Origin: Membranipora membranacea
Taxonomy: Eukaryota; Bryozoa; Gymnolaemata; Cheilostomatida; Membraniporidae
Length of the DNA: 64,000 nt
Reading direction: 5' to 3'
NCBI GenBank assembly: GCA_914767715.1
Contig: OU612066.1
Location: forward strand, 35,188,283 to 35,252,282
In this document: in pieces, positions 37,201 through 49,507 of the stretch
Layout of the letters: each line of letters begins with the position of its first letter
Numbering within the stretch: position 1 is the first letter of the stretch
Translations under genes and position numbers: made by a program
Notes under the pieces: model-generated
Databases searched by the model: none
Seen by the model: the letters and a program-made list of their open reading frames with translations, nothing else
What the model was told of the DNA's origin: nothing

Positions 37201-40200
37201 ACAGTGGGGGGGGGGGGGGGTATTACCTCAAGTACATAGTTGCCCTGGACGTATCCCTCTATGAAGTTCATACTCTTAAACTCAGACACGAAGCTGAGAA
37301 GATCGGATCTCTTCAGATCTAGTAAGAAATGACGTCTGTGTACTTTAGTCCATGATCTATCCTCTAATATCATCAGTCGGATATCTCTGTACAAGAAACA
37401 AGTCAGCTCATGATGATAAAAATATGGAGGCGCCATGCCATGGTCGATACAACAAAAGGCTCGATAGGTGAGAGGGGATGTAGTGTATTCATTTTAGATG
37501 ATGTTAGAAATATTATTCTATAATTTTATGAGTTATCTTTCCTTTCAATTAAGGGGGGGATAATTCATTATCACTTACAACAATGTTCTGGAGATAAGAA
37601 ACCATCCTTTACTATTTGTCCCCACTTTAGTTTGTATGTGGTAGTGACCCTATATAATTTCCCACCAACTGCTACTCTACTTTGAAGGATCAGCGGGAAG
37701 CTTTATACGATGTGTAAGGCTGTACAAACACAGTAGTCTTCCTATATTAATGGTGGGTACCTTTAACAATTATGGCTGGCCAGTACCGGACTCTTTCTGC
37801 TATACACCCATACAGCAGAGATGAGTCGGGGTCTGGCTGGGGAAACAAGATGTTGGTTAATTCTGTTATATTGATAGTCATATCTCACCTGGCCAGTTTA
37901 TCAGGTTTGATGAATGTGTTGTAGTATTTCTTCTTCAGCTGTTCGTTCATAGTATAGAAGAGTTCGTCGGTCAGATCAAAGTTTGCTATGTGATCAACTA
38001 TCGTCTCAAACAGTTTCTACAATCAGAGTGACCAGTAATGAAGCAAGACCTAAAAGAATTCCGACAACACTCTTGAGAATATGTTCTGTAAACTATGATG
38101 AGGAAGTGTAAGTATAAGATGGAGCAACCACAGTTTATTAGCACAGCTTCAGCTCATTACCACTTCAAAATTCATCATGATTTAGGTAGTGGCCAAGTTA
38201 TCTATCTGGTACAATTGTGGGGCTGACCACATCATGCTTCCACAATTGAATGCATCATGTTTAATATTTAATGATTTTTTTTTCTCATTTTGTTTCAACA
38301 ACAGTTTGCAGACGACTTCAAGTGCTGGTGCAGGTGTGATCGGTTACTTACAGGAAGTGTGTGACTGAAGCCATTCACTTTTATAGTGAGTCCATTTGAC
38401 GAGACTTTGAATTCGTATCTAAAAACAATAAAATACAATGGCTATCCACTCATTGATCCACTACTCTATCAAAAGAATATGTTATACAGTATCCCACAAT
38501 GCAATTGTCTAAAATACATAGCGAGATCAGGTCAATGGCACCATGTAAAATGTTGACCTGATCTGACCAGATATTCCAGACCAATTGAGAGAGTTGTGTT
38601 GACAAGCTCTAATCATAGTGTGCGATTGGTATCTATTTCTTATAATAAAATCCTATTAAGCGGTGCCAACATTATAGAAGAAAAAATAATACTCAAGTCA
38701 GCAGAATTGGACTAATGAATCATGAGAACTTATCGATTGGCTGAAACCCCTCTAAATTAACCGTCTCAACTTCTTATTTGCATCAAGCGGAGTTTTGTGA
38801 AGGGAGTAGTTTCAAGCAATTGTCAAATTTGACTAAGTATGTTGTACGCATGTAAATCGTATGCTGTGTTACTTACTCAAGCTGAGCTACATGAGCATTA
38901 TATGCCACCTCCTGTAGATTGTGGCTCAGGACATCCACAAATAAATCAAATAACGCCTGACTGTAAATAAATATTATTGACTGGGTTGAAAACATTCACA
39001 TACAAATAGTTACATGTATATATTTATGGCTGAAACTGACTTCAAATGTCACAAACAAAATCATATCATGTCAGTAAGGCAACAATGTCAGTAAGGTCTC
39101 AATATTTCCAGTTGATTTCGGTGATAGTGAATATTATTATGTGTTTTAATTGAGGTTTTCATATATACAAGTATGTTTATGTTTCAGGCATAAAATAGGT
39201 CTGAAAACATGTCCCATATTCTGAATTGTAGTAACAATTGTTAGCGGATCTGACTAGGAACTCATCTCTGCAAAAAAGCGCCTCCAATAATAATGAAAAC
39301 TCTGTGTGTATCTTATTGAACCCGGCCAGTACAGGTGAACTAAGGACAAGTACAGGTGAACTAATGAGCAGTACAGATGCACTGATGCCCAGTACAGGTG
39401 CACTGATGACCAGTATGTGTACACTGATTACATGTACATGTAAACCGATGACCAGTACAGGTGCACAGATGACCAGTGCTGGTGTACTGATGACCAGTAC
39501 AGGTGCACTGATGACCAGTACAGGTGCACAGATGACCAGTGCTGGTGTACTGATGACCAGTGCTGGTGTACTGATGACCAGTAGAGGTGCACTGATGACC
39601 AGCACAGGTGCACTGATGACCAGTACAGGCGCACGGATGAGAATGAGTGTACTTACGATCGAGCACTGGCACTGATGACCAGTACAGGTGCACTTATGAC
39701 CAGTACAGGTGCACAGATGAGAATGTTAGTGTACTTACGAGCGAGCACTGGCACTGATGACCAGTACAGGTGTACTGATGACCAGTACAGGCGCACTGAT
39801 GACCAGTACAGGTGCACTGATGACCAGTACAGGTGCACTGATGACCAGTACAGGTGTACTTATGACCAGTACAGGTGCACAGATGAGAATGTTAGTGTAC
39901 TTACGAGCAAGCACTGGCACTGATGACCAGTACAGGTGCACTTATGACCAGTACAGGTGCACAGATGAGAATGTTACTGTACTTACGAGCGAGCACTGGC
40001 ACTGACTACAGGTGACAGTATCTCCATGAATATGAAACCTTTGGGAACTTTGAACTTCCTGTCTTGTTTGAACCAAAGTCGTGATCTCTCAGTGTTCAGT
40101 ATCAGTTTTGGCTGGATAGAGACAAAAAGGAAGACAACGTTGCAATAACATTAATTAATACAAATGGTACCAATAGAAATCATCAACCAGGTTTCGATGT

Positions 40201-43200
40201 GTTATATCAGCTGTTGTATAACAAGTATGAGCACTGCCACAGTACAACAGAACCATGGTCCCACAAAGAGTGAATCTTAGCTTTCTGAGTGACACTCAAG
40301 CATCAAAACCACTTATTAAGAAATCTGTCAAAACATTTTCATTCTCAAGTAATAAATCCTGACCAGGTGATCACATAGGCTTCAATTTTAAACCTATTTT
40401 AACTTAAGGGAACAGGAATATGAGAATCGGGGCTATTTTGTGACCATAACCTCCCCCTCTGCCCCACCCCACATTTGCCACTCTTCTATTGCTTTCAGAA
40501 AAGACATTTAATATAAAAAACATTAATGGTCCTTTTATTTGAATTTGCTGTTCTAATAAATTACCTCCTTAGCGAGCACAGAGTTGACAGGTTTGAGGCT
40601 GAAGTCAGTAGCAATATAATCATTAGATGTAGGGAGCCTCAGTTCTGGTCTAGGAGTTAATTGTTTCCAGTTCTGTACATGTTCAGCTGGTAGGTCTACA
40701 ATAGAAACAGTAAGGATCAGTCAATAGTGCATCTCTGTCATTTAGGGGTTAGTCTTGCAACTCAGCAGTAAGTCTTAGGTATGTCTCAACCAATCTTCTG
40801 AGATTTGCTGTTGGAAATAAAGTGATTGTTCCATGCTCAGTGTCCTGGAATCACAGGGGTTTAGTACAAAATGATGGCTGAGTAGAGGTGTGAGTCGCTA
40901 ATGTTATTCTTGATTTTAATTTGAGCATCAGGCATGTCTTAAAATTAATAAATCATGATCATTCATTCTTTCCAACACTTACTAGATACATATGAATGAC
41001 ATGACTTACCTTTCACTGTATATTTAGTCTTATACCAGAATTCTTGCTTAGTTCCTGATGTTGAGGAGGAGGAGGACTTGTCATAGTTACGAGATAAGAA
41101 CATAACATTACAGTTCTGTGGTCTCATGTGTGTCACTATTTCTTCTATAGATGTCTTTGCCTGTAACAGCAATAGAAAATAATTAATCTTACAGCTGTGA
41201 TTCAATCCAAGGACTTCAGATGAATTTAAGATTCCTTCCTCTTGTGTTTGCTTAGCGCGATTGCAATACGCCTATGCCATATGAAAGAGAAGGTAGCTCA
41301 CTTTCTAAATTCAGATTACCCACTATGATATCTATACCCACCATTTTAGAAGAGTTTAACTCATAATACTCACGACTGTAACTACTATACAGATGTAAAA
41401 TTTGCCCGAAGGAAAAGTTTGCTATTTCTTGGAATCTCAATATAGTGAAAATCATGGCTAGCTAACAGTAACTCTATACTTAGTTAGTGAAAATTGGTGC
41501 TATCCAACATGAAGTTCTCTAAACTCTATAGAGGGGAACATAATGACCTAGTCTTGCCACTATTTTCCCCTCTAGGGTATCTGCAGCAGCAAGTAACTTA
41601 TCATAATAATCATATACTATAGTATCACCTACCTTACTATCATAATCATACACTACTGAGTCACCACAAAGGAAGTCTGTAGGATGGTATATCTGCATGG
41701 CTTCCGATAAATGCTCTACATAATCACTTGGATCTACCTGCAGGCGTGGAAGGAGACAGATAAACACACATAAGGAATAAACATAAACTAAACCGAGTTG
41801 CTTCAGGGGGAAATAGGGTTTAGTGTCACTGTAAGTGAAGACTGATGACGTCACCACCATAAACAGCAACAAAATTTATTCAAAGATATGAAGGTCAATC
41901 TCAATGTTGAAATGACAACAGAAAGACCAAAGCAATATTAAGTCTGGCAGCAAGTCCTGCATTATTTTTACACTGAAAAGATTCATGGCACTTCTGGGTA
42001 AAAATTATGTGTAGTGTTGGAGATTGCTCCCCTGCTCATCTATGAGGTATTTATGTAGTATGTACTGCTAAGTTCTAGGCAAATCTGGTGATCAATGTCG
42101 AATGCTGTATAGTGTATATCATTGGTATGCACAGCTGGTATAGTGTCCAGCCAGGTATAAATATGCAGATATAGTTATATAGAGTGTGTACATGTGTACA
42201 TACCTGCTCTTTCCATCTGAACTCATTATCCTCGATTGTTTTGAGCTCACTATAGATAGATTTAGAAGGTCCCTCTCTTCTCAGCATTTCTATATACTCA
42301 AATATCACCGTCATAACCTGCATACGTAACGTCAAACATCATATCTGTATTAGGAAGTTTAATCTGAATCTAAATATTTAATCTAAAAGAGTTGTCTTAT
42401 CTTCTCTCAAATCAGCCAATCAGATTTGTGCTAGCCTCATCTGTCAATTCAGTTTGTGTAAGACTGGCGAACTGTCAACATCAGCCAGCACGGTTATTTT
42501 AATGTCGCTCTAAAATATCCTGACTCAGTGTATCTGTGTTTAACCATATTCTACATGGTAATTGTATTCAATCAACCATCACAATGAATACTCTGAACAG
42601 TTTATAATGGACATCGACCACTGAACACTAAAGCTAGACACCTCTCGATATGGTGGTGAGTTTAATTGTACTCATTTATCTTATCGTTTTTGGCACTATA
42701 AATGTTTTAAAGTTTGGGAACTAAATTAGGTATTAACAATATTGTGTTTAACTCGCTGTGGCAATTCAGCAGTAATGACAGACGTTTTATCCATCGTACG
42801 CCTATCTACAACATGTTGCCTGAGTAATATCGATCTAGAAATACCACACTACACTTCAATCCGATCACTTCATCTCCAAGTGTATATCATCAGTAATCAT
42901 ATCGATATGATTATTCAATCACTTATAATGCGGCATCGAGGTCAGGCTCTGCTCGTCGATCACAATCAGTTATTGTCACTGCTTATTATTTTCGTTTTCA
43001 GTTGCATCAGGAATTTTAAGAGTGCCTTTAGAGTACAAACTCACCCCATTGCTCGGTTTGACACTTATCCCACCAGTAATTGTAAGTCGTGATTATAAAA
43101 TCTAAATGTATAATTTTTGTGACGATGATTAAGTAATCCGCAAAACATTGATCATTGCAATTCGACAATATAATTTCGTTTCATGTTTAACTTGATAAAG

Positions 43201-46200
43201 TTTATCTTCCTAATTCCCGGGATAATATTTTAAATAGTTATCCTGTTTTTTAATATGGCAAGAGATTTTTATTTCACCATTGAAATCAAATCCATACTGT
43301 GTTTTAACCATGCACTTTTGTTTTGTCAACCGGGTACAATATTTCATTCAATACAAGAACACCATCTCTTATGACGATCTATTGTTGCCAATAATCACCA
43401 TTGTCCTATCCGAGCACAATATCATAGCGCATTATTACCGATGAAGACCATAGTTTACATTCCAGTTATGTCAAAGAAAGTCTCAGTTCCTGATGCCTGA
43501 TGCCGAGGACGAGAACCAACAGATTATTGGAGAGCACTTTGTAATTTGTCTTTGACAAAATTGGCAAAATAAAATATCTATCTATTTATGAAACAGATCA
43601 GACATTTTAAGTCATCTACTCCTATAATTACAACATTCATGCAAAGCTCCAAATAGAAATCGGCTCTTGGAGAGTAGAAAACAATTTCACAGACTTTAAT
43701 GCAATTTCTTCTAATAGCTATTAAGTGTCTTTCTAGTTAGTGTATTTGAAACTTTACCTCATACACATTATCGAGTCCTGAGTCAGTCAGAGTTATATTG
43801 ACAGTGAATATAGCACCAGTAGCGTTATGTTCCCATCCTGATTCTCCGTTACCGGCTCCTATAGTCAGGGCCCACAGTCTACAGTAAAGTGAAGTCATTA
43901 TTACCCGGGTTGGAGTAGGGTAATTGTAAGTACCAAATATTGGGTAAGTAAGGGTGATTACCACAGGTGGAGTAGGGTAAGTATGTTAACTCGAAGTGGA
44001 CACGGCTAAATTTAGCGTGAAGAATCATTGAGTATTATGTGATGGTATGGTCTTTATCCATTATCATTGAATTGAAGATAATAATGCTTTCAAGAAGTGG
44101 ACTGGATGTATTTTTTCATTGATATCAGAGGCTAAAACCAGGAATTATCACGAGGATTTCTAGGTTGAGGGGAACCTTTCAGAGAGGGGAATATGTGTGA
44201 TAGAGCTGTAATACACTTATCATCTAGTCTGAGACAAGGTAGGCATTTAGTTCACTGAGGCAGTTTCATTATCCTGTCAGGGAAAAAAGCGATGTAACAA
44301 TTCTGTCTGCGAATGTATGACATCATGTTAACAATAAGATAAGGTTACGCAGACTTACTTAGTTCTGAGATATGATAGTATACTGCCTACACCTTCGTGT
44401 CCTACTAACCATCCCACATAGTGTAGAGGCTTATTCCTACAAGCACACAATAACACAATATCACAAAACATAACATAAATATATATATATAACTTATACA
44501 GTTGGTTAAAGTCTAATACTGATCATCATCATCAGAGATATACAGTATAAGATATACAGTAAGATAGAGCAGACCACCAGTATAGTAATGTATAGACTGA
44601 AGGAAATATTTTGTTGTATAGAATGGTAATTGTTAATTGATAGTTGGCTGGCAAGGATAAGTTTTGGGAGGACATCAGACATGTGTCACATTAGAGATGA
44701 AACAACATATAACATTTCAACAATATAAGAATATGACCATCGACTCAATTACTTTAAACAGTTCTTCTGGTTACCCTAACACACAAGAAACTGTAAAAAG
44801 ATAAGGTTTGATAAATGCTATGCGTGTTACTCTTGCATATTCCACACAATAAATATTTGATTGTTATGAAAACCTAACAGTGGATAATATACATCTTCAC
44901 TAACCCATAGCGTCAGGAATCAGGATATACACAGTTTGATTATAGCTAAGAATGAATTTTACTGGACTCGAATGTTTGATAAAAATGTATAACATAAAAC
45001 TAAATATATACGCTTTCAATAATTACGTAGAGCTCCTGACATATATGATAATACAATAAGTCAGATGTGCCATACCTGTACAGGTGCTTCATGCAGGGCA
45101 GGTGCCATGTCAGCTCTAACTGATGTACATTTTTGACAGGCACTATTTCGTAGAGCTGAGTAAATGCTGGAGTGTCAAACGATCGGCTTACTGAGCTGTA
45201 ATCTGGTTGATCATTCTTACTGTAGAATAAAATAAACCAAGCAGGTATTATAAAGAGAAGCTTACTTTTAGTTAGCCTGTCTTGACAAGCTTCGGTGGTG
45301 GGGGGGGGGGACGAAGCTTGTCAACTCTTGCATGCTCGACTGTCGAGCAGCCGAAATTAAATATTGTCTTCTCTTCTCAATTTGTATAGGAAAACGGGAA
45401 CAAAGCTTGTCAAGACAGGCTAACTTTTAGTCTGACAGATATTTGGAGTTATCCCCCCTCCCACAATATGTTTGCAGACCTAATCTCTGCAAAAAATGAG
45501 CCAAGTTGTTACATCAGACTAGCAAAATAAACAGAAGGACAAGCAGTGGATTCAATACATACTTATGAGGAACAGGAGCGAATATATCAGTTACCCAGGA
45601 CTCCAGTACATCCAAAGTTTCTACAACAATAGTAAGCATAGGGGGGGTCTAAATACTATCAAAGTCAGATATCTCACAGCATCTTAGTCACATTCCACAC
45701 TGCACCCTCGCTGCATGATGCTTGTTCAAATTTTTAAGAGTTATTCAAAAAAGTGATACAAATCGGTTTTGCGAAACTAGATGACTGAAAACATTACTCA
45801 ATTGCCCTTTGTAGGTACTGAACATTAAGTAGAGTCACTATGCAGACACGGTAATATGTTTATTAATAATATTACCTTTAGCCTGTACAGCCAGAGTCAT
45901 GAAGTGAGAACTGTAGTATCTCTTGTGAAACTTTTGTAGATGCTCATACATATCTATACCCTTTGAGGCTGGTGTGGTCTTAAGAGACTCAGTGTTACCT
46001 AAAGCAATTATGAAATACTGGTGATTATATACATATTTAGTGATCAGACACCATCTTCTAGAGTTAAACAGAGAGAGTTTATAGTCAGAATACTAATCTG
46101 ATCACAGAAATGGGCATTAGGATATGGGTCATTAGGCAATTGGACAAATCACTCACCCCACATGAATTTGTTCATTGGAGATGTGTCCTTAGCCAGTGAT

Positions 46201-49200
46201 CCAAGTATCTGTTGTTTTCTGGCATTGTCAGATGTTTTACTCATATCAAACTCTACAACAGGAGGAAGGAAACTTGTCCTACAGTATACTGTATGTGACA
46301 AAATATGAGTAGCAACAACAGTCTTTCTATTTCAGCATGTATAACTATTGCAGTGAAAAACTTCCACATGTAAAGTGCTCATAATTTGTTGTATTAAATG
46401 TAAGCATGTCTATAAGTCACAACCCGGATCCCAGCCTCATGTGCTGTATGTTTAAGTGACAGTCCTACTAGGCCATGTTTGGTATGGATTTAAAGATCTA
46501 AGGCTGAAAACTTATTAGGGCAAATGAAATCAAACAGGCTGTGAACCTAATTACAGTAAAACTGCTGCTAAGTCTGAAAATTGGGATCATAGCGGATCAT
46601 AGTGATTTATTGCCTCCCCCAGACCACTATGATCCCCTATGATCATTGCTAAAATAATTGAAAAGCAAACTTATTGCTATTTTTCACAAATTTCATTTTT
46701 CAATCTAAATTTTTTGCCCTATAACTCACAATATTTGATTAACTCGGGTAATATATCCACTTTTCTAATAGGAATGATCCTTTAACTGACTAACGGATAT
46801 AGAGTTTCTTTAATGAGGCAAATACTTTGGGGCAAACATAATTAGAATTATCATAATAATGTGTCAAAACCATAACAAACTTGTTCCCCCATTGCATCAT
46901 ATACAACCTGTATTGACCTCATAAACATACAAAACACTTTCTAAGTGCTAAGACTGACATAATGTAAACTGTCTATAATACAAACCTGAGTCTACGGACT
47001 TGAGTTCCCGGTCTACGCTGTCTCTCTTCATGAGAGGACTGATAAAGAACTGAGCAAATATGTCTAAAGCTTCTCTAAAATTCTTCCTCTCGACGTCAAA
47101 GTAAAAACAAGTCTATAAAAGGAGAGAGGATGAAGATGAGTATTTTGGCAAACAATATCATCCAGGTAGGATGTTTTTATATTGACTGAACAAATGTATG
47201 AAAAAATGAAATCTCTAATGTTGAACCATATAATGCAAGATCCACACAGATCAAGTCGATAATTAGTTGTAGTCATTTGTCTTTTAATCCATTTTTATTG
47301 GGAATGATTGTAAGTAAGTAGTTGTAAGTAGCTACCACTTTGCGTGGCAATTTAATTTATGACGACCAAACAGGACATATATCATGTAGTTAGCTGGAAA
47401 CATTCTATGTGTATTGAAAATTGGCCTTCAAACAATGGTAATGTAATTAGATACATTGCGTTAGACAAAGAAAAAATGTAAACCATTAGTAGAGTAGCTT
47501 CATGGTCACTTACCCTTTCACAGTCTGTGAATGCGTTATCGTTACCTCCGTGTTTCTTTATGAATGAATCAAAAGCGTTCTCGTCTGGATATTTCTCACT
47601 ACCCATAAACACCACTAAAAGTATAAAAATTATATACAGTCCCAGCCTAGCACTAGCATGGTGTAGATAAAACTTGACCAAGTATCCCAAGTATCCCTAT
47701 GGAACTTCAGGGTGGAATTTAGTCTCAAATTGACATTGATGGCTTGCTCTGGAGATTGTGGAAGTGGTCATATTATATATTAATAAAGGGAATAACCATC
47801 TGGATGGTGAGGCAGAGTACTTTGTTAATAGCCACAATATGAAATTACTATTACTCACTGTGCTCTAAGAAATGAGCTAATCCTGGAAGTTCTGGAGGGT
47901 CACTAAAACTTCCTACACCAATACACAACGCTGCAGCAGCCTACAAATATTAAACCTCAAGCTTTTAATAAGAGATAATGGTGAGAGAACCAAGGTATAG
48001 GATCACTTCTGACTTTGATGATAATATGGTAATCAAACCTGAATGTTATCCTTCATTTGAAAATTGAAGTGATATGGAATTTGAGGTCAAAAAGAGTACA
48101 AAAGTGTTTTATAAAAGGCTGACCAGTTTCTCAGTATCCTCGTCGTCTCCGCGCCTCTTACTTTTCTTCTTACTGCCGGCAGCAGGAGGAGACTCGCTGC
48201 CGGCTGGTTTAGGATCCTCGTCCATCTCGACATCACTCAGCTCGCTGTCAGTATCACCAGCTGAAGAGGCTTCATCGCTGCCAGATTCAGCAGCCCTTCT
48301 ACCTTCTCCTGCTGTCGCCTGTAACACAGTCAGAGGATACGTAACGACAAACTGGTAGTCAGAAAATACTACATAAGGACCAATAAAAATTCTGTGCTGA
48401 TAGCCCCGAGTGTAGACAGGCGACTGAAGTAGGCATTCATTGGTATGTACACTGAATATACCGCCTTACTGTGTTCACTTAAGCTTTAACATTTCAATCA
48501 GAGCACAAGCAGTACCTCTCAAAGCGACCAATGTTTTTGTTCCTTTAGGAAACTAATGTAAATATTGGCTGAATATTTTCTTATGACTGTCATACCTTGC
48601 CTTTACTGGTTCCAGCATTTGCATCCTTAGCTGCAGATTCAGAGGAAGTCGAGGCTTCAGGGTCCGCATCGATATCAGATATTAAAAGAGCCCTCAGTCC
48701 ATTGTTAAGAACTATAATTCTGAAATAACATGTGCACACAATAAGACATTAAACAGCTAAGATCTCACAAATACAAGTTTGGAAGGCATCACAAATCAAT
48801 AGCTATATATTATTCCCACAGTGGCTGATACTGGGATGCAAAGTACAATCTCATCACAATAACACAACAAAGCGGTCTAATCATGTAGTTTCAGACACAT
48901 TTTCAAGGTCGGGGATGAGCTGTTCCCAGAGCTGAACACAAATTTATAATTCCCCAATAACAAGAAAATCATTCGGGTATTTCCATTTTTTAACTTCATG
49001 TGCAGAAACAAGTGACCCCTAAGCACATCATCCCAATACAGACAGGTCAGATGAGAGAGTTTAATGACTTATCATTATTATGCTGGAAAACAACACCACA
49101 TTGCGACACTATCTGTATCTCACAGTCACTATCGCAGATGTTGCACATCCATAGAAACATGTATTGCAATACCACTAAAAGGCTTCGGCGCAGTATTGTG

Positions 49201-49507
49201 CAAGTGGCAGAGTGTAGTAAGTAAGTAAGTAACTGTTAGTGTTACTTTTACTGTAGGCAGTAGAGTAGTGCATGGTAGTACTGTCCGGCTGCAGAATGAA
49301 TTGTGGCAGTAGAGGCCACCATCAAGCAGCTAGAGACAAAACTCATTGCCAACACTAAGACTAAGAGATACTCTGGCCAATCAATCAAATTTCTCTCCTT
49401 ACTATTACTTACCTATATTTTCGTTTGTCATTTGGTGACTGGACAACCACATCATCCAGTCTTGCACCTGGTTTCAGCAAGTCTTTGGCTCTAACAAATC
49501 CATCCAT
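32882..49507 (-). CDS. NRDC: Nardilysin (M16 family zinc metalloendopeptidase, N-arginine dibasic convertase)
   Basis: M16 peptidase cleaving before Arg in dibasic sites. The 28 coding exons, 5' to 3', are 49507-49413, 48719-48596, 48318-48124, 47940-47859, 47614-47514, 47112-46986, 46252-46157, 45998-45876, 45620-45563, 45219-45076, 44436-44359, 43878-43758, 42317-42204, 41737-41633, 41160-41010, 40695-40565, 40111-39987, 38960-38877, 38418-38352, 38016-37889, 37386-37227, 36974-36900, 35944-35801, 35390-35254, 34524-34317, 33943-33842, 33426-33341 and 33077-32882 (1118 aa; human about 1150). The nardilysin-specific acidic insert occupies exon 3 (residues about 80-137) and distinguishes it from insulin-degrading enzyme. 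The HxxEH zinc motif is H161-F-L-E-H165, and the third ligand Glu235 is in DRELKSVDSEFD. Other blocks are VFMGSEKYPDENAFDSFIKK, GWLVGHEGVGSILSYLR and EPCFDILRTREQLGYSVY. An in-frame ATG at 49669 could add 54 residues, but a 3' splice site near 49629 favours 49507. Confidence 0.95.
33509..33573. repeat. 11-bp tandem repeat x 6
   Basis: Six exact copies of GCGATCTACCA lie in the NRDC intron between the exons ending at 33842 and starting at 33426. Confidence 0.9.
34657..34795. mobile_element. Foldback MITE copy 2 with 9-bp target duplication
   Basis: The element at 34666-34786 (121 bp) is palindromic over almost its whole length. Left arm motifs AAGTTTAATCCAATTGCCTG and GCATTCC reappear inverted on the right as GGAATGCAGGCAAATGG...AAACTT; the inner stem is ACTGGTCACGC / GGCGAGACCAGT. 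Ends read TAGAACAAGTTT and AAACTTGGTCTA. The perfect direct repeat GGGAACATC flanks it (34657-34665 and 34787-34795). Non-coding; in an NRDC intron. A 9-bp duplication suggests, but does not prove, Mutator-like mobilisation. Confidence 0.85.
35533..35562. repeat. 8-bp tandem repeat ATAAGGTT, nearly four copies
   Basis: Short array in an NRDC intron, immediately beside the 45-bp palindrome at 35580-35624. Confidence 0.85.
35580..35624. repeat. 45-bp near-perfect palindrome
   Basis: Arms of 21 bp (beginning GTATACTCGCTGCTTATTTT and ending in its exact reverse complement) are separated by only three bases (AGT). It lies in the NRDC intron between the exons at 35944-35801 and 35390-35254. Could form a cruciform or an RNA hairpin. 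No target duplication was evident. Confidence 0.9.
36001..36497. mobile_element. hAT-like MITE in NRDC intron
   Basis: The element at 36008-36490 (483 bp) has terminal inverted repeats CAGTGCTGTCCCCAG / CTGGGGACAGCACTG and is flanked by ATATAAT on both sides (36001-36007, 36491-36497). The CAG-type termini and a 7-8 bp duplication fit the hAT superfamily. No transposase ORF. Its right end plus flank was later duplicated in tandem (43 bp x 2, 36479-36564). Confidence 0.75.
36479..36564. repeat. Tandem duplication 43 bp x 2
   Basis: Two identical units (36479-36521 and 36522-36564) include the right end of the hAT-like element and its flank, so the duplication postdates the insertion. Confidence 0.9.
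37206..37220. repeat. Homopolymer G15 (C-tract in the NRDC pre-mRNA)
   Basis: Fifteen consecutive G on +. In the NRDC transcript this is a C-run starting seven bases into the intron after the exon 37386-37227 donor. Confidence 0.85.
39340..40010. repeat. 21-bp minisatellite with copies of an exon end and splice donor
   Basis: Tandem array of TGATGACCAGTACAGGTGCAC and variants, interspersed with the motif ACTTACGAGCGAGCACTGGC at about 39651, 39733, 39899 and 39981. The rightmost copy is the authentic 3' end and donor of the NRDC exon 40111-39987; the others repeat both exon end and GTAAGT donor. Because the unit is a multiple of three and lacks stops, it produces spurious long ORFs on both strands; none is a gene. 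Confidence 0.92.
45264..45431. mobile_element. 150-bp TIR MITE with 9-bp target duplication
   Basis: The element at 45273-45422 has 20-bp perfect terminal inverted repeats (TAGCCTGTCTTGACAAGCTT and its reverse complement) and perfect flanking duplications ACTTTTAGT (45264-45272 and 45423-45431). The interior includes a poly-G run. Non-coding, in an NRDC intron. Shares the 9-bp duplication and TAG start with the foldback family but not its sequence. Confidence 0.9.
46585..46644. repeat. 60-bp inverted repeat
   Basis: Arms GATCATAGCGGATCATAGTG and CACTATGATCCCCTATGATC pair over 20 bp with one mismatch around a 20-base spacer. In an NRDC intron. No flanking duplication was identified. Confidence 0.8.

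Noticed and set aside
39177-40005. Long repetitive ORFs on both strands (Leu/Val/Ile/Ser- and Thr/Ser/Gly/Ala-rich)
   Set aside because: They are translations of a 21-bp tandem repeat whose unit is a multiple of three without stops; they lie in an NRDC intron.
42742-43092. 116-residue plus-strand ORF within NRDC
   Set aside because: Antisense in an intron, no family recognised and no supporting splice structure.
48074-48358. 94-residue Ser/Leu-rich plus-strand ORF
   Set aside because: Antisense shadow of the NRDC acidic exon 3.
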